Assembly: GCA_944390805.1 (NCBI GenBank)
Contig: CALXQW010000041.1
Coordinates: 1-64,000, forward strand
DNA length: 64,000 nucleotides
Direction of reading: 5' to 3'
Source of the DNA: an uncultured Opitutales bacterium
GTDB taxonomy: Bacteria > Verrucomicrobiota > Verrucomicrobiia > Opitutales > Intestinicryptomonadaceae
Shown: in pieces, positions 44,207-54,847 of the stretch
Layout of the letters: every line of letters begins with the position of its first letter
Position numbering within the stretch: position 1 is the first letter of the stretch
The notes under the pieces: model-generated
Databases searched by the model: none
Seen by the model: only the letters and a program-made list of their open reading frames with translations
Told to the model about the DNA's origin: nothing
Made by a program: the position numbers and the translations under genes

Positions 44207-44962
44207 CTATTCTTTTGTATCAGCCGGCTGAAATACCGCTTTAAAATTATCGGTTGTTTGGGAAGGTTTCAGGAAATCCGCAGTAAGCCCCGTGAAGAAG
44301 AATTTTCCGTCTTTACCAACTGTAAAACAGAAAATCATACAGTTGTAAATGGGCAGATCTTTCATCTGGCAACCAGAAGATTTGCACATTATTTCTATGG
44401 CGGCATTTACAGTGGCTTTATGCCCAACAAATAGAATGTCAGCGTTTCCAGATTTAAGTGCGGCATCGAGAGCCTCTTTGACTCGGTTTACGAGGGTGTT
44501 TCCAATATTATCGGTATACACCCAAGGGTATTTTAGGGGAACTTTTCTATCTATCAGATCGCCGAAAGACCCGCATAGTTCCTCAAAAGACAAACCCTTG
44601 ATGGGCGCGTAATTTGGATGTGTACGCTCTTGAATGAGCGGGTTTAATATTACTTTGGCGTCTAAAATTTTGGCAACTTCACAGGCGGTCTGAACTGTCC
44701 TAAGATAGGGAGAGGCATATATGGTTCCGGAGAATCCGTCGGCCTTAAGGCGCATCCCCAAAAGCCTTGCCTGCTCTACCCCAAGATCTGTAAGGGCCGG
44801 ATCTCCGCCTCCCCCCGGACGCTGTCCGTGTCTGACAAAATAAACCCTTCTAAGCTGTTCGGATTCCGCCGCTTGAACGCAAAATAAAGAAGAATAATCC
44901 GCAAGCAAGAATACCGCGAAGAACATTAACAATATGGAAAACTTTAATCTCGACATACGCAT
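44207..44962 (-). CDS. Secreted histidine phosphatase family protein
   Basis: 251 residues. Signal peptide about 1-32 (RLKFSILLMFFAVFLLADYS, ending VQA-AES). The catalytic RHG is in VYFVRHGQRPGGGGDPALT; the second arginine lies in ASPYLRTVQTA and the late histidine in ILFVGHKATV, the phosphoglycerate-mutase-like pattern. It should remove phosphate from a small molecule in the periplasm; the substrate is unknown. It is followed by no gene and is divergent from the NifU-like gene. Confidence 0.82.
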   Translation of the reverse strand: MRMSRLKFSILLMFFAVFLLADYSSLFCVQAAESEQLRRVYFVRHGQRPGGGGDPALTDLGVEQARLLGMRLKADGFSGTIYASPYLRTVQTACEVAKILDAKVILNPLIQERTHPNYAPIKGLSFEELCGSFGDLIDRKVPLKYPWVYTDNIGNTLVNRVKEALDAALKSGNADILFVGHKATVNAAIEIMCKSSGCQMKDLPIYNCMIFCFTVGKDGKFFFTGLTADFLKPSQTTDNFKAVFQPADTKE

Positions 44963-45291
44963 TTTTCACTTTTTGTCGTTAAAAAACAAGTGTTGAAAGA
45001 AATATTTTCAACAGCCGGCAAGAAATGTCAAAGAGATTCAAACTTAAAGTAAATAATCGTAAGAAGTTCTTCGCTGATAATATTGAGAAATATAGTACAT
45101 TGCAAAGAGCATACAGACGAGAAAAATTACAATAAGCTATAAACATCGGCAGAAAAGTTCCTGTTTGCACTCCAAAAGAATTAAGAGCAGATAAAATATG
45201 CCTCCAATGCATGCGCAAAAGTGTTGACGAGCCGGTTTTTTTGGGCAAAATTCATAAAGTTTTTTTAAAGCATACAAAAGGAATCTTAACT
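44963..45291. other. 329-bp divergent promoter region
   Basis: Between the histidine phosphatase and the NifU-like gene. TTGACG (45224-45229), a 17-base spacer and AAAATT (45247-45252) make a possible plus-strand promoter 40 bases before the start codon. Nothing else stands out. Confidence 0.4.
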
Positions 45292-45996
45292 ATGAGTTGT
45301 CCATACCAGTGCTCTCACGAAGTCCAACAGATGTGCTTTGTCTCAAAAGGGGCAAAACACGGACCGGCACCCATTCCGGAAGAGGGGAAATGGGTTAAGT
45401 CAAAGAAGATAGAGGATATCAGCGGGCTGACGCACGGCGTCGGCGCGTGCGCACCCCAGCAGGGCGCATGCAAGCTCACCCTCAATGTAAAAGACGGGGT
45501 TATACAAGAGGCCCTCGTCGAGACGATAGGTTGCTCGGGCATGACGCATTCTGCGGCTATGGCTGCGGAGGTGCTCCCGGGAAAGACCGTTCTTGAAGCG
45601 GTCAATAGCGACCTTGTTTGCGACGCCATAAACGTTGCCATGCGCGAGCTGTTCTTGCAGATAGTTTACGGAAGAACCCAGACAGCATTTTCAGAGGGCG
45701 GTCTGCCGATAGGCGCGGGTCTTGAAGACTTGGGCAAAGGTTTGCGTTCTCAGGTTGGAACGATGTATTCCACAAGCGTCAAGGGCCCGCGTTATCTTGA
45801 GATGGCAGAAGGCTATGTTCTTAAGATAGGTTTGGACAAGAACGACGAGATTATAGGCTATCAGTTTGTTCATTTGGGCAAGATGATGGAGGCAATAAGG
45901 AAGGGCATGGACGCAACAGAGGCCCTTGCAAAATTCACCGGCACTTACGGTCGTTTTGACGAAGCCGTAAAGACCATAGACCCCCGCAAAGAGTAG
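45292..45996 (+). CDS. NifU-like iron-sulphur scaffold family protein
   Basis: 234 residues from the ATG at 45292, with AAAGGA nine bases upstream. The core LTLNVKDGVIQEALVETIGC, then SGMTHSAAMAAEVLPGKTV, resembles the NifU/IscU N-terminal fold, in which cysteines hold a nascent cluster. Extra cysteines occur at the N-terminus (SCPYQCSHEVQQMC) and in GVGACAPQQGACKL. A C-terminal extension (about 150-234) is not found in IscU. It is 9 bp upstream of the GGGtGRT gene, its constant partner. It probably carries a cluster for a dedicated client; function not established. Confidence 0.75.
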   Translation: MSCPYQCSHEVQQMCFVSKGAKHGPAPIPEEGKWVKSKKIEDISGLTHGVGACAPQQGACKLTLNVKDGVIQEALVETIGCSGMTHSAAMAAEVLPGKTVLEAVNSDLVCDAINVAMRELFLQIVYGRTQTAFSEGGLPIGAGLEDLGKGLRSQVGTMYSTSVKGPRYLEMAEGYVLKIGLDKNDEIIGYQFVHLGKMMEAIRKGMDATEALAKFTGTYGRFDEAVKTIDPRKE

Positions 45997-46005
45997 GAGA
46001 ATACA

Positions 46006-47001
46006 ATGGTTACTTTTGAAGGATACGACAGGCGCATAGCCAAGATAGAGAAAGCGCTCAAGGAGTACGGTTTTTCCTCTCTCGAGGAGGCAAAGGCTCT
46101 CTGCGACGAAAACGGAGTAAATGTTGACGCCATAGTAAAGGGCGTGCAGCCCATAGCTTTTGAGAACGCAGTTTGGGCGTACACTCTTGGCGCGGCGATA
46201 GCGCTCAAGGACGGCACAAGAGACGCGGCCAAGGCTGCTGAGCTTTTGGGAAAGGGATTGCAGGCGTTTTGCATACCTGGTTCCGTTGCCGACCAGAGAG
46301 AAGTTGGCTTGGGCCACGGAAATCTGGCTGCGATGCTTTTGCGCGACGAAACAAAGTGCTTCTGTTTCCTCGCCGGTCACGAGAGTTTTGCCGCTGCTGA
46401 AGGTGCAATAGGCATAGCCCGCACGGCGAACAAGGTTCGCAAGGAGCCATTGAGGGTTATCCTCAACGGTTTGGGCAAAGATGCCGCCTACATCATATCG
46501 CGCATAAACGGGTTTACGCATGTTGAGACCGAGTACGACTATTTCACAGGAGAGTTGAAGATAGTTAAAGAAACTCCGTTCTCCAGCGGCGAGAAGGCAA
46601 AGGTTAAGGTTTACGGTGCCGACGATGTTTCGGAGGGTGTTGCAATTATGATAAAGGAGGGTGTTGACGTTTCCATAACTGGCAACTCCACAAATCCAAC
46701 ACGTTTCCAGCATCCGGTTGCCGGCACATACAAGAAGTGGGCCATAGAGCACGGCAGGAAATACTTCTCCGTAGCAAGCGGCGGCGGCACAGGCAGAACT
46801 CTGCACCCCGACAACGTTGCGGCTGGCCCGGCTTCTTACGGAATGACAGACACCATGGGAAGAATGCACGGCGATGCCCAGTTTGCTGGTTCGTCCTCTG
46901 TTCCGGCGCACGTTGAGATGATGGGTCTTATCGGAATGGGCAACAATCCTATGGTAGGAGCCTCCGTTGCGGTTGCGGTTGCAATAGCAACCCGAAAATA
47001 A
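46006..47001 (+). CDS. GGGtGRT family protein
   Basis: 331 residues. VASGGGTGRTLHPDN (about 265-279) is the motif that names the family. Other marked segments are GLGHGNLAAMLL, CFCFLAGHESFAAAEGAIGI and SVPAHVEMMGLIGMGNNPMV. It has no signal peptide or membrane helix. The glycine-rich motif suggests nucleotide or phosphate binding, but no activity is established. It is paired with the NifU-like gene 9 bp upstream and ends the operon at a strong terminator. Confidence 0.85.
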   Translation: MVTFEGYDRRIAKIEKALKEYGFSSLEEAKALCDENGVNVDAIVKGVQPIAFENAVWAYTLGAAIALKDGTRDAAKAAELLGKGLQAFCIPGSVADQREVGLGHGNLAAMLLRDETKCFCFLAGHESFAAAEGAIGIARTANKVRKEPLRVILNGLGKDAAYIISRINGFTHVETEYDYFTGELKIVKETPFSSGEKAKVKVYGADDVSEGVAIMIKEGVDVSITGNSTNPTRFQHPVAGTYKKWAIEHGRKYFSVASGGGTGRTLHPDNVAAGPASYGMTDTMGRMHGDAQFAGSSSVPAHVEMMGLIGMGNNPMVGASVAVAVAIATRK

Positions 47002-47028
47002 TCAAGGCTTTTAACAAAAACACTTCAG

Positions 47029-47059
47029 AGGCGGCTCAAAGAGCCGCCTTTTTTATTTT
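47029..47059 (+). terminator. Rho-independent terminator after the GGGtGRT gene
   Basis: AGGCGGCT/AGCCGCCT stem with a 5-base loop, then TTTTTTA. Confidence 0.92.
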
Positions 47060-47234
47060 TGAGAAGAAAACTTTTCTGTTTTTCTATTCACAGCGGCAAT
47101 GCGCAATATTACGGCAACTAATATGAATAGGCATAAAATTATGCGATAATTGAACTATGATGGAAAAACATCAAGTTAAGCTAATGGCAAGATATATACT
47201 TTTTGACATAGGCGTATATTAATATAATAGATAT

Positions 47235-48371
47235 ATGCCTATGAAAAGGCTGGCATTTATATTACTCTTTGGCTTTGTTACATGCTCAATATTTGCGGTA
47301 AATATAGAAGATACAGACAAAAACTTCAGGATAGAAACTGTAGGGAATGCTCCTGTAAAATTTCTAAACGCGCTTGAAGAACCCTTTGCATTGGAGGGTC
47401 TACCGTGGAGAGAACCCGGCGGACCCATATTTAGAATCCCTAAAGAGCTAAGAGGAGTAAAGGGTCTTGGAGGAGTAAACTATCACGGCAAGCAGTCAAG
47501 CGGGGCTGTTGTGCGTTTTAAAACAAATTCCAAGAATATTTATATACGCTCCATGCTCAAGGACGGGCTCGAGATGCCCCATATGCCAAAGACTGGATCT
47601 TCCGGATTTGATTTTTTCATGGAGTTGCCAGATGGTAAAGACAGTCATTTAAAAGTGGTAAGAGCCACAATAGACAATGTGAATCGCAAGACTCCCGTGG
47701 ACCAGAAGATTGCCTCATTTCCAGATAAAAGCATGAGGGATTTCGCGCTGTGGCTTCCTTTATATGGCAGCGTTGAGACTCTTGAGATAGGCATTGATAA
47801 AGACGCAAAAGTGCTGCCTCCAAGACCTCATAAGATAGAAAAGCCCATAGTTTTTTACGGGTCGAGCATAACCCAGGGAGCATGCGCATCGCGCACGGGA
47901 AACGCTTATACAACAATGCTATGCCGCGCGGTTGACGCCGAGCAGATAAATCTTGGGTTTTCCGGGAGCGCAAAGGGCGAGCCCTCTATGGCAAAAGCCA
48001 TAGCAAGCCTAGATATGTCCGTATTTGTATACGACTACGACTTCAACGCGCCCGACGCAAAGCACCTTGCAAAAACTCATGAGCCATTTTTCCTCGAGAT
48101 AAGAAAGGCCCATCCAAATCTGCCTGTAATAATGTTGTCGCGCTGTTCGCACCGGCAAGACTCTCGCCGAGACATAGTAAAGCGCACCTATGAAAACGCC
48201 TTAAAGCGCGGAGATAAAAATGTATATTTTATAGATGGCATGGAATTCTTTGGCGGAGAGGAAGACGTCTACGCAACAGTTGATAACACGCACCCCAACG
48301 ACTTGGGATTCTATCTTATGTTTAAGAGAATCCTTCCCGTCTTAAAGAAGGCGCTCGAAACTAATAAATAG
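47235..48371 (+). CDS. Secreted SGNH/GDSL-type hydrolase
   Basis: 378 residues. Signal peptide about 1-21 (MKRLAFILLFGFVTCSIFA). An N-terminal beta-rich domain (about 25-195) precedes an SGNH hydrolase domain: block I VFYGSSITQGACASRTGNAY with the nucleophile serine, an INLGFSGSAKGEPS glycine block, and NTHPNDLGF near 355 with the Asp-His pair (here Asn-Thr-His-Pro). This two-domain design is typical of secreted carbohydrate esterases, so it may deacetylate a glycan. It stands alone with no close operon partner. Confidence 0.8.
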   Translation: MPMKRLAFILLFGFVTCSIFAVNIEDTDKNFRIETVGNAPVKFLNALEEPFALEGLPWREPGGPIFRIPKELRGVKGLGGVNYHGKQSSGAVVRFKTNSKNIYIRSMLKDGLEMPHMPKTGSSGFDFFMELPDGKDSHLKVVRATIDNVNRKTPVDQKIASFPDKSMRDFALWLPLYGSVETLEIGIDKDAKVLPPRPHKIEKPIVFYGSSITQGACASRTGNAYTTMLCRAVDAEQINLGFSGSAKGEPSMAKAIASLDMSVFVYDYDFNAPDAKHLAKTHEPFFLEIRKAHPNLPVIMLSRCSHRQDSRRDIVKRTYENALKRGDKNVYFIDGMEFFGGEEDVYATVDNTHPNDLGFYLMFKRILPVLKKALETNK

Positions 48372-48522
48372 ATTTCTCCACAAAACAGACCACTGGAAAA
48401 ACAAGAAACGCAAAGGAATAAACCCGCGTGGCATATATATGCTAAGCTTATTAAAAATGAGCAATATTCGGATTTTTTTCTTGCCATTTCTACGTCCAAG
48501 TAAAAGATGTGCTTTTTTCATT

Positions 48523-48598
48523 GGGGTCGTAGCTCAGTTGGAAGAGCGCTAGAATCGCACTCTAGAGGTCGTGAGTTCGAATCTCATCGGCTCCACCA
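48523..48598 (+). tRNA. tRNA-Ala (anticodon CGC)
   Basis: 76 bases with encoded CCA. Acceptor GGGGTCG/CGGCTCC contains the G3-U70 pair that specifies alanine. The anticodon stem CTAGA/TCTAG encloses ATCGCAC (anticodon CGC, codon GCG). The T-arm GTGAGTTCGAATCTCAT is standard. Confidence 0.93.
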
Positions 48599-48602
48599 AA
48601 AA

Positions 48603-48638
48603 AAGAAGCCCGTAGGAATCTTACGGACTTCTTTTTTT
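48603..48638 (+). terminator. Rho-independent terminator of tRNA-Ala
   Basis: AAGAAG-C-CCGTA pairs with TACGG-A-CTTCTT around a short loop, followed by a run of Ts. It starts five bases after the tRNA. Confidence 0.9.
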
Positions 48639-48916
48639 ATATATTAGACAAATATACCCGCTACTGAATAATATATCTTTTGTTTGCCTATTGTTCTGAG
48701 AACAAAGTTTACCTTTCGGACAATTAATTTTGCAAAAAGACAGTCTTAGTTTCCAAATGCTATTGATATAATAATTTTGCCATATCAACGCATACAGAAA
48801 TTGTCATACTTAAAATAACAGCTCTGCAAAAAAGCCACTAAGAGTATTTATTATTTGCGGTGGAATTCTGATATTTCCAGGGCCGATTCAACGGGCAGGA
48901 AAATTTAGCCGGTCTA
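48639..48916. other. 278-bp AT-rich spacer before ribF stop
   Basis: No gene. A perfect palindrome, TTGTTCT-G-AGAACAA, lies at 48691-48705. It is not near any start codon, so a regulatory role is doubtful. Confidence 0.4.
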
Positions 48917-49873
48917 CTAAAGTTTCATGGCTTTGCATGAGAGCATTGCTTCTTTCTTATCTTTGGCAATCTGCGTTTTTAGGGCATCGAGCGACGAAAA
49001 CTTCTCCTCGTGGCGGATAAACTTTATAAACTCCACGCAAACTTCCCTGCCCTCGCCGAAACTTGGAGCCTTGAACAAATTGGTCTCAAGCAGAGGCTTT
49101 TTTGTTATGCCAACACTTGGTTTGACGCCGTAATTTGCCACGCCAAAAGATGAGAACTTCCCAGATGTCAGCCTGACAAGATATACACCAAACGGGGGGT
49201 TACACTCCGGATTAAAACTTAAATTCAATGTGGGGAAACCAAGTTTTCTCCCAAGGTGCCTTCCCCCTTCAATTCTACCACAGACTATATACGGCCTATT
49301 GCACAGCCTTCTGTACTCAGCCATATTTCCCGCCAGAACAGCCTCTCTCAGGCGCGACGAACTTATGCGCTCTCCGCCCGACATCTTTGCCCCAACGCAA
49401 AAATACTTAAGCCCATATAAGCTTGCATTAGCCTTAAGCCACCCTGAAGACCCCTTCGCCCCCCTGCCAAAATGAAAGTTCTCTCCGGTTATAACCGCCT
49501 TTAAATTGGGGAATTTCCTCTTTAGAAATTCCATAAACTGCTCCGGCGTTTTTTGAGAAAAATTCTTGTCGAACTTCTTTATATAGACAAGCCCTGCGCC
49601 CGCCTCCTCCAGCTGGCAGACACGTTCATCTATACCTGAGATTAACTTTACCTCTCTTGTCTTTGTAATTTTTGAAGGATGCGGGAAAAAACTCATCGCC
49701 CCGGCAATCCCTCCAAGAGCGCCGGCAACTTTAACGGCCTTCTCAATAACCTTTCTATGCCCCAAGTGGACGCCGTCAAACACACCTATGGCAAGAGACA
49801 CAACATCTCTAAAAGCACTTTTCCCGCCGGAAATTTGCCCTTTTGTAGATTTTCCCCTGCCGCAGGTTTCCAT
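48917..49873 (-). CDS. ribF: Bifunctional riboflavin kinase/FAD synthetase
   Basis: 318 residues. The N-terminal FAD synthetase (nucleotidyltransferase) domain has SLAIGVFDGVHLGHRKV and SFFPHPSKI; the C-terminal kinase domain has GRHLGRKLGFPTLNLSF and GVYLVRL. It converts riboflavin to FMN and FAD. ISSSRLREAVLAGN is the usual linker motif. It is the last gene of the nusA operon, 11 bp after truB. Confidence 0.93.
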   Translation of the reverse strand: METCGRGKSTKGQISGGKSAFRDVVSLAIGVFDGVHLGHRKVIEKAVKVAGALGGIAGAMSFFPHPSKITKTREVKLISGIDERVCQLEEAGAGLVYIKKFDKNFSQKTPEQFMEFLKRKFPNLKAVITGENFHFGRGAKGSSGWLKANASLYGLKYFCVGAKMSGGERISSSRLREAVLAGNMAEYRRLCNRPYIVCGRIEGGRHLGRKLGFPTLNLSFNPECNPPFGVYLVRLTSGKFSSFGVANYGVKPSVGITKKPLLETNLFKAPSFGEGREVCVEFIKFIRHEEKFSSLDALKTQIAKDKKEAMLSCKAMKL

Positions 49874-49884
49874 TAATATACCTT

Positions 49885-50604
49885 CTATAACGCAAAGCTC
49901 GGAACAGCCGACGCAACAGGTATCAACCTGCTCTTTATCTCAGAAAGAGGCATGGCGTCAAGCTGGGCTATTGTGATTGCATCCTTTACATTGAATTTGT
50001 TGCTCTCTGTGCGCCTAAGAGCACACATATGCGCACCGCAACCTATCTTTGCGCCCAGATCGTTGCATATCGTGCGCACATATGTGCCCTTGCTGCAATG
50101 CAGCAGAAAGTCTGCCCTGGGGCTCTCAAAATTTAAAAGCTCAAATTTTGAAACCCTTATAAAGCGCGGCTGGCGCTCTACTTCCTCGCCCTTTCTGGCC
50201 ATCTTATATAGTGGAACCCCGTTGACCTTCTTGGCGGAAAACATTGGCGGAGTCTGGTATTGATCGCCTATGAATTCAGCCATGCGCTTCTGAAGCTCCT
50301 CGGCGGATATCTGCGGAACGGGAGACGTCTTCATGACTTCACCTTCGGAGTCTTGCGTGTTAGTCTCCACGCCAAGTATGAAAGAGCCCTCGTAAACCTT
50401 GTCGAGACTCATCAAATACTGCGAAACTTTCGTGGCGCGGCCCACAAGAATTACCAACAGTCCCGTTGCCATGGGATCGAGCGTTCCCGCATGCCCCACA
50501 CCCTTCATTCCAAGCCTGCGGCGCACCATGGAGACTATGTCGTGCGAAGTGCACCCCGCGTGTTTGTCTATAAGTAAAATTCCGTCGAAATCAGAATTAG
50601 CCAT
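49885..50604 (-). CDS. truB: tRNA pseudouridine(55) synthase
   Basis: 239 residues, at the short end for TruB and lacking a long PUA tail. [17 protein letters not shown] and [20 protein letters not shown] contain the catalytic Asp43. [15 protein letters not shown] is the second family motif. It makes pseudouridine 55 in the T-loop of tRNAs. It sits between nrnA and ribF in the conserved operon order. Confidence 0.93.
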   Translation of the reverse strand: MANSDFDGILLIDKHAGCTSHDIVSMVRRRLGMKGVGHAGTLDPMATGLLVILVGRATKVSQYLMSLDKVYEGSFILGVETNTQDSEGEVMKTSPVPQISAEELQKRMAEFIGDQYQTPPMFSAKKVNGVPLYKMARKGEEVERQPRFIRVSKFELLNFESPRADFLLHCSKGTYVRTICNDLGAKIGCGAHMCALRRTESNKFNVKDAITIAQLDAMPLSEIKSRLIPVASAVPSFAL

Positions 50605-50621
50605 CTTGTAAAAATATTGGT

Positions 50622-51626
50622 TTAAAATTTCCGCAAAGACAAATCTGCCTCTTTCTCAAACTGCGGTATAAACTCATCTAAAGATACACCCTTTACGCTG
50701 AAGCCGGCTGCGCTCATATGCCCGCCGCCACCAAATTTTGCCGCAAGCAGATCTGCCCTCATAGCTGGGTTCTTCGCGCGTATGCTGCCCTTTACACCGT
50801 CGGCAATCTCCTCCAGAAGCGCGGCAAGCTTTACGCCGTTTATGCTCCGAGCGTAATCCACAAGGCCGTCTGTATCCTCCTTCAAAGCCCCTGACGCCTC
50901 AAAATCCGAGCGCCTCAACAAACCGTAGCAAAGAGCCCCGTCAAAACGAAAAACCAATGAATTTAAATACGCCGAAAGCAACCTTAACTTCTCGGGTCTT
51001 TCCCTTTGGTACAGCTGCTCCGCAACGTAAGACGGGCTTGCCCCGGCATCGGCAAGCATGCCGGCTATTTTGAGTGTCTGCGCGCGCGTAGAATTTGTCG
51101 TAAAGGAGCGGGTGTCGGTTACCATTCCCATGAATAGCGCATTGCACACCTCTTTTGGAGGCGTAAGCCCGGCATCAAAAAACATTCCGGCAAGAAGCTC
51201 CGCCGTGGCGGCGCAATCGGGACATATTATATTTATATTTGCAAATGCCGCGTTTGAGACATGGTGGTCTATGCACGCCAAAGGCCGTGGAAATTTATCG
51301 GAGAAGGTATCGCTGACGCGCTTTGGATCCGCGCAGTCTACCGTAATAACCTCATATCCGCTAAAATCAAAATTATCCATTTTAGCAAACTCTGCGCTGC
51401 GCGTAAAATTTGCATAGAGAAATGGAACCGCATCGCGGTTGAGCGCAACAACCTCCGACGCGCCAATCTCCTTGAGCGCCCAAGCCATTGCCATTGTAGA
51501 TGAAATACAGTCTCCGTCCGGACGCAAATGTCCGGCAACCGCTATCTTTCTCCCGCGGCAATAATCCAAAAGAGAGCAAAACGCCTCGTGGAAATCCGGA
51601 AATATCTTATCTTTCTCTAAATCCAT
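50622..51626 (-). CDS. nrnA: DHH-family oligoribonuclease / pAp phosphatase (NrnA)
   Basis: 334 residues from the ATG at 51626; a longer reading to 51695 is possible but adds an atypical start. The DHH domain shows [27 protein letters not shown] and CIDHHVSN; the DHHA1 domain ends [16 protein letters not shown]. It degrades nanoRNAs and dephosphorylates pAp. Its place between rbfA and truB is the usual one. Confidence 0.9.
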   Translation of the reverse strand: MDLEKDKIFPDFHEAFCSLLDYCRGRKIAVAGHLRPDGDCISSTMAMAWALKEIGASEVVALNRDAVPFLYANFTRSAEFAKMDNFDFSGYEVITVDCADPKRVSDTFSDKFPRPLACIDHHVSNAAFANINIICPDCAATAELLAGMFFDAGLTPPKEVCNALFMGMVTDTRSFTTNSTRAQTLKIAGMLADAGASPSYVAEQLYQRERPEKLRLLSAYLNSLVFRFDGALCYGLLRRSDFEASGALKEDTDGLVDYARSINGVKLAALLEEIADGVKGSIRAKNPAMRADLLAAKFGGGGHMSAAGFSVKGVSLDEFIPQFEKEADLSLRKF

Positions 51627-51719
51627 CTCTTTACCATTTAAAATGAAAAACCGCAGGAAAACTAAATCTTCCGCACATCGGGAAAAACGCGCCAATGCGC
51701 GCCCAGACGAGAAATTCAG

Positions 51720-52220
51720 TTAGTCGTCCTGCGAATCTCTAAAATCAAACCTGCGGCGCTTGTATTTGAGGGAATCCCTCTCGCGCTGAGTGCGCCTGCG
51801 CGGGGCTGCCTGTTCTTCCTCTTCTGAACCGCCTTCCGCATCTTCAGAAGAAGCCTCTCCGGCATCATGCGAGCTGCTATTATCATGCTCTTGCATCTCG
51901 TCGAGAATGGAAAGCACCCGCTCCTGCCGCTCTATGGAGATATCGTACTCAAACTCTATCGACGGAGTGTACTTAAGCACAACCTCTCCACCCAACCGCC
52001 TGCGCAACTCTGAACGTATCGACAGCAGAAACTTGGCCGCGCGCGATGCCTGCGTTCGGCCCCCAAACACCGTGAAAAATACTCTTGCATTTTTCAAGTC
52101 GTCCGAAAGCCTAACTCCAGTCAGAGTTATTCCAACGCTCTCCGTGCGCCACCTTGAGTGGAGCGTCTCGGATAGAGCCTGCAACACCAACTCCTCTACT
52201 CTCTCTTTGCGCGTTCCCAT
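51720..52220 (-). CDS. rbfA: Ribosome-binding factor A
   Basis: 166 residues: a normal RbfA KH-like domain (about 1-112: RKERVEELVLQALSETLHSR, LTGVRLSDDLKNARVFFTVF, LKYTPSIEFEYD) and then an acidic tail rich in Asp, Glu and Ser (SSEDAEGGSEEEEQ) that ends in a basic stretch. It helps 30S maturation at the 5' end of 16S rRNA. It is six bp downstream of infB. The long charged tail is not part of the core family. Confidence 0.9.
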   Translation of the reverse strand: MGTRKERVEELVLQALSETLHSRWRTESVGITLTGVRLSDDLKNARVFFTVFGGRTQASRAAKFLLSIRSELRRRLGGEVVLKYTPSIEFEYDISIERQERVLSILDEMQEHDNSSSHDAGEASSEDAEGGSEEEEQAAPRRRTQRERDSLKYKRRRFDFRDSQDD

Positions 52221-52226
52221 TTCGTA

Positions 52227-54794
52227 TTAGAGATCAGGCCTTATTTCCAATATCTCAAAGCACTCTATTATGTCGCCGCTTTGGTAGTCGTTAAAGCCGG
52301 TGATGTTCATGCCGCACTCGTACCCTGCGCGAACCTCGGAGGCATCGTCTTTGAAGCGCTTCAAGTCTCCTACTCTGCCCTTCGATATCTCCTTGCCGTT
52401 CCTGAACACACGCGCGAATTTGTCGCGCTTGATGACGCCCTCGGTAACCATGCAGCCGGCAACCTTTCCGCCCTTTGTAACATTGAATACCGCGCGGACC
52501 TCCGCCTGCCCAAGCTTGTTCTCCTTAAGCTCCGGATCAAGCAGGTTCTTCATGCCGTCGCGCACCATGTTTATAAGCTCGTATATAATGTTGTGCTGGA
52601 TTATCTCAACGCCCTCGTGCTTTGCCAAAGACGCCACGCCATTTTCCTGCTTAACATTGAAGGCAACTATTGCGGCCTTCGCCGTGGCGGCAAACTCAAC
52701 GTCGTTCTTGGTGATAAGGCCCACGCTCTCAGAAATAACCTCCAAAGAAACCTTCGTGCTCTTGATATCCTTAAGGCAAGCCGAAAGCGCCTCAACCGTT
52801 CCTGATACGTCGCTTTTAACTATGCACCTGAACACCTTCTGGTCTTTGTGCTCTATTGCGGCCATCAGATCTTCAAGGCTTGCGGGCTTGTCGCTCTTGC
52901 TCTCAAGGGCTGCCTTCTTTTTGTCCTCAAGTATGCGCTCCTCGGTGAGCTTGCGCGCGGCCCTGTCGTTCTCGGCCTTCTCAAAATGGTCTCCGGCCTC
53001 GGGCGCACCTGTCCAACCCATCACAACAACAGGCGTCGACGGCGGAGCCTTCTGTATCTTGGCACCCTTGTCGTCGAGCATGGCGCGGACCTTGCACCAA
53101 TGATGTCCGCATACTATCACGTCTCCGGGCTTTAGCGTGCCCGCCCTAACTATCACAGTGGCCGTTGCGCCTCTGCCTGGCTCAAGCTGGCTTTCTATTA
53201 TGTCGCCGGCAACTGCCCTCTTCGGATTTGCCTTTAGCTCGAGCATCTCAGCTTGCAGCAAGACCAAGTCCAAAAGATTGTCTATATTCTGGTTCTTCAG
53301 GGCCGATATCGCACAACAAAGCGTCTCTCCGCCCCAGTCCTCAGATGTTATCCCGCGCTTTTGCATCTGCTGCTTCACGCGGTCTATATTAGCGCCCTTG
53401 GCGTCCATCTTATTTATTGCAACAACAATAGGCACTCCCGCCTTCTGCGCAAAGCTTAAAGCCTCGTCTGTCTGCGGCATGAAACCGTCGTCTGCGGCTA
53501 CAACAAGAATTGCTATATCCGTAACATTGGCGCCGCGCTCGCGCATCTTAGAAAACGCCGCATGACCGGGTGTATCCAAAAAGGTTATCTTCTTCCCATT
53601 CCTGTCCACCTGGTAGGCCGCAGTATGCTGGGTTATTCCGCCAGCTTCCCCGGCGGCAACATGAGCGTTGCGTATGGTGTCAAGCAGAGTGGTCTTGCCG
53701 TGGTCGACATGCCCAAGTATGCAAACTATGGGCGGACGCGGCTCAAGATTCTTGGGATCATCTATGAGCATGGCTGCCTTGCGCTTTGCCTCCTGCGCCT
53801 GAAGCTGCCTTTGCTGCTGCTCTCCCCTGTGGTGTATCTCCAAATTATAGCCGTGCTTCTTGGCTATCTTTACGGCAACGGCCTCGTCGAGAGAAAGATT
53901 CATCGACGCAAATATACCCATGTCCATAAGCTCAGAGATGAGCTTGAATGGCTTTACGTCTATCAACTTTGCAAAATCCCTCACAATGATGGGCGGCTTT
54001 ACCTGGACAGTCTTAAACTGGCTTTCGTCCACAGGCTGCTGCTGTGCTGCTGGCCTAAATCCAAACCCAAATCTCGGCATTGGCGGAACAGCCGGAGCCT
54101 TAGTAAACCCCATCGGAGGAATGCTCGGCGGGCGAGCCCCCTGCTGCGGAGCCGGCATTGGCGGAACTTTCACCTCCGGAGCCTTTTCCTGCTGCGGCTT
54201 TTTCGGTGCGGCAGCCTGCTCCACCGGACGCGCCGGAGCGTCTTTTGACATTCTCAAAGTAACCTCTCCCGCATCGGTCTTCTCTATGGATTCCTCCTTC
54301 TTCGGAACCGACGGAGTCTTAAGCGGCCTAAACGGCGGCGGCGTGATTGGAGCCGGACGCTTTGTCATAACCGGAAGCGGCGGCGGCGCATTTGGACGTT
54401 TCACAGGCGGCGGAGCCGGCTGCTCTGGCTTTGGTTCCTCCGCAACAGGCTCAGGCTTTTTCTCCTCTGCAGGCTTAGATTCCGCAGCCTTTGCCTCTTC
54501 CTTCTCGGCAGCCGCGGCCTTCTCAGCCTCAACCTCCTCGGAAGTCTTAACTATCTTTTTATCTTTCTGGGCGGTATCCTCGGCCGGCTGTTCCTCTGGC
54601 TTCGGCTCCTCCTGCGCGGCCTGCCTGAACTTCTTTACGTCGGAAGCTATCATCTCCGCATAAAGAGGCGCTATCGCGTTCGACGGCGTCTTGATGTCCA
54701 GACCGTAAACATCCTTCCTCTGGTTGATGAAATCCACCAGATCCTTGCTCGGCATTTCAAGCTCTTTTGCGAGTGCGTGAATTCTTATGCTCAT
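52227..54794 (-). CDS. infB: Translation initiation factor IF-2
   Basis: 855 residues. An N-terminal IF2_N segment ([20 protein letters not shown]) and a long Pro/Ala/Lys/Glu-rich linker (about 70-290) precede the GTPase domain: G1 [10 protein letters not shown] (about 360), G2 [12 protein letters not shown]3 DTPGHAAF and G4 NKMDA. Domains II-IV follow, ending [14 protein letters not shown]. It recruits initiator tRNA to the 30S subunit. It is 53 bp after nusA. Confidence 0.95.
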   Translation of the reverse strand: MSIRIHALAKELEMPSKDLVDFINQRKDVYGLDIKTPSNAIAPLYAEMIASDVKKFRQAAQEEPKPEEQPAEDTAQKDKKIVKTSEEVEAEKAAAAEKEEAKAAESKPAEEKKPEPVAEEPKPEQPAPPPVKRPNAPPPLPVMTKRPAPITPPPFRPLKTPSVPKKEESIEKTDAGEVTLRMSKDAPARPVEQAAAPKKPQQEKAPEVKVPPMPAPQQGARPPSIPPMGFTKAPAVPPMPRFGFGFRPAAQQQPVDESQFKTVQVKPPIIVRDFAKLIDVKPFKLISELMDMGIFASMNLSLDEAVAVKIAKKHGYNLEIHHRGEQQQRQLQAQEAKRKAAMLIDDPKNLEPRPPIVCILGHVDHGKTTLLDTIRNAHVAAGEAGGITQHTAAYQVDRNGKKITFLDTPGHAAFSKMRERGANVTDIAILVVAADDGFMPQTDEALSFAQKAGVPIVVAINKMDAKGANIDRVKQQMQKRGITSEDWGGETLCCAISALKNQNIDNLLDLVLLQAEMLELKANPKRAVAGDIIESQLEPGRGATATVIVRAGTLKPGDVIVCGHHWCKVRAMLDDKGAKIQKAPPSTPVVVMGWTGAPEAGDHFEKAENDRAARKLTEERILEDKKKAALESKSDKPASLEDLMAAIEHKDQKVFRCIVKSDVSGTVEALSACLKDIKSTKVSLEVISESVGLITKNDVEFAATAKAAIVAFNVKQENGVASLAKHEGVEIIQHNIIYELINMVRDGMKNLLDPELKENKLGQAEVRAVFNVTKGGKVAGCMVTEGVIKRDKFARVFRNGKEISKGRVGDLKRFKDDASEVRAGYECGMNITGFNDYQSGDIIECFEILEIRPDL

Positions 54795-54847
54795 TTATTC
54801 GTGTTCTATTTTAAATTTCAAATCCCGGCAGGCGGCGCTAAAATACC

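Noticed and set aside
48691..48705. LexA-type operator (TGTTC...GAACA)
   Set aside because: The central spacing is three bases and no start codon is close by.
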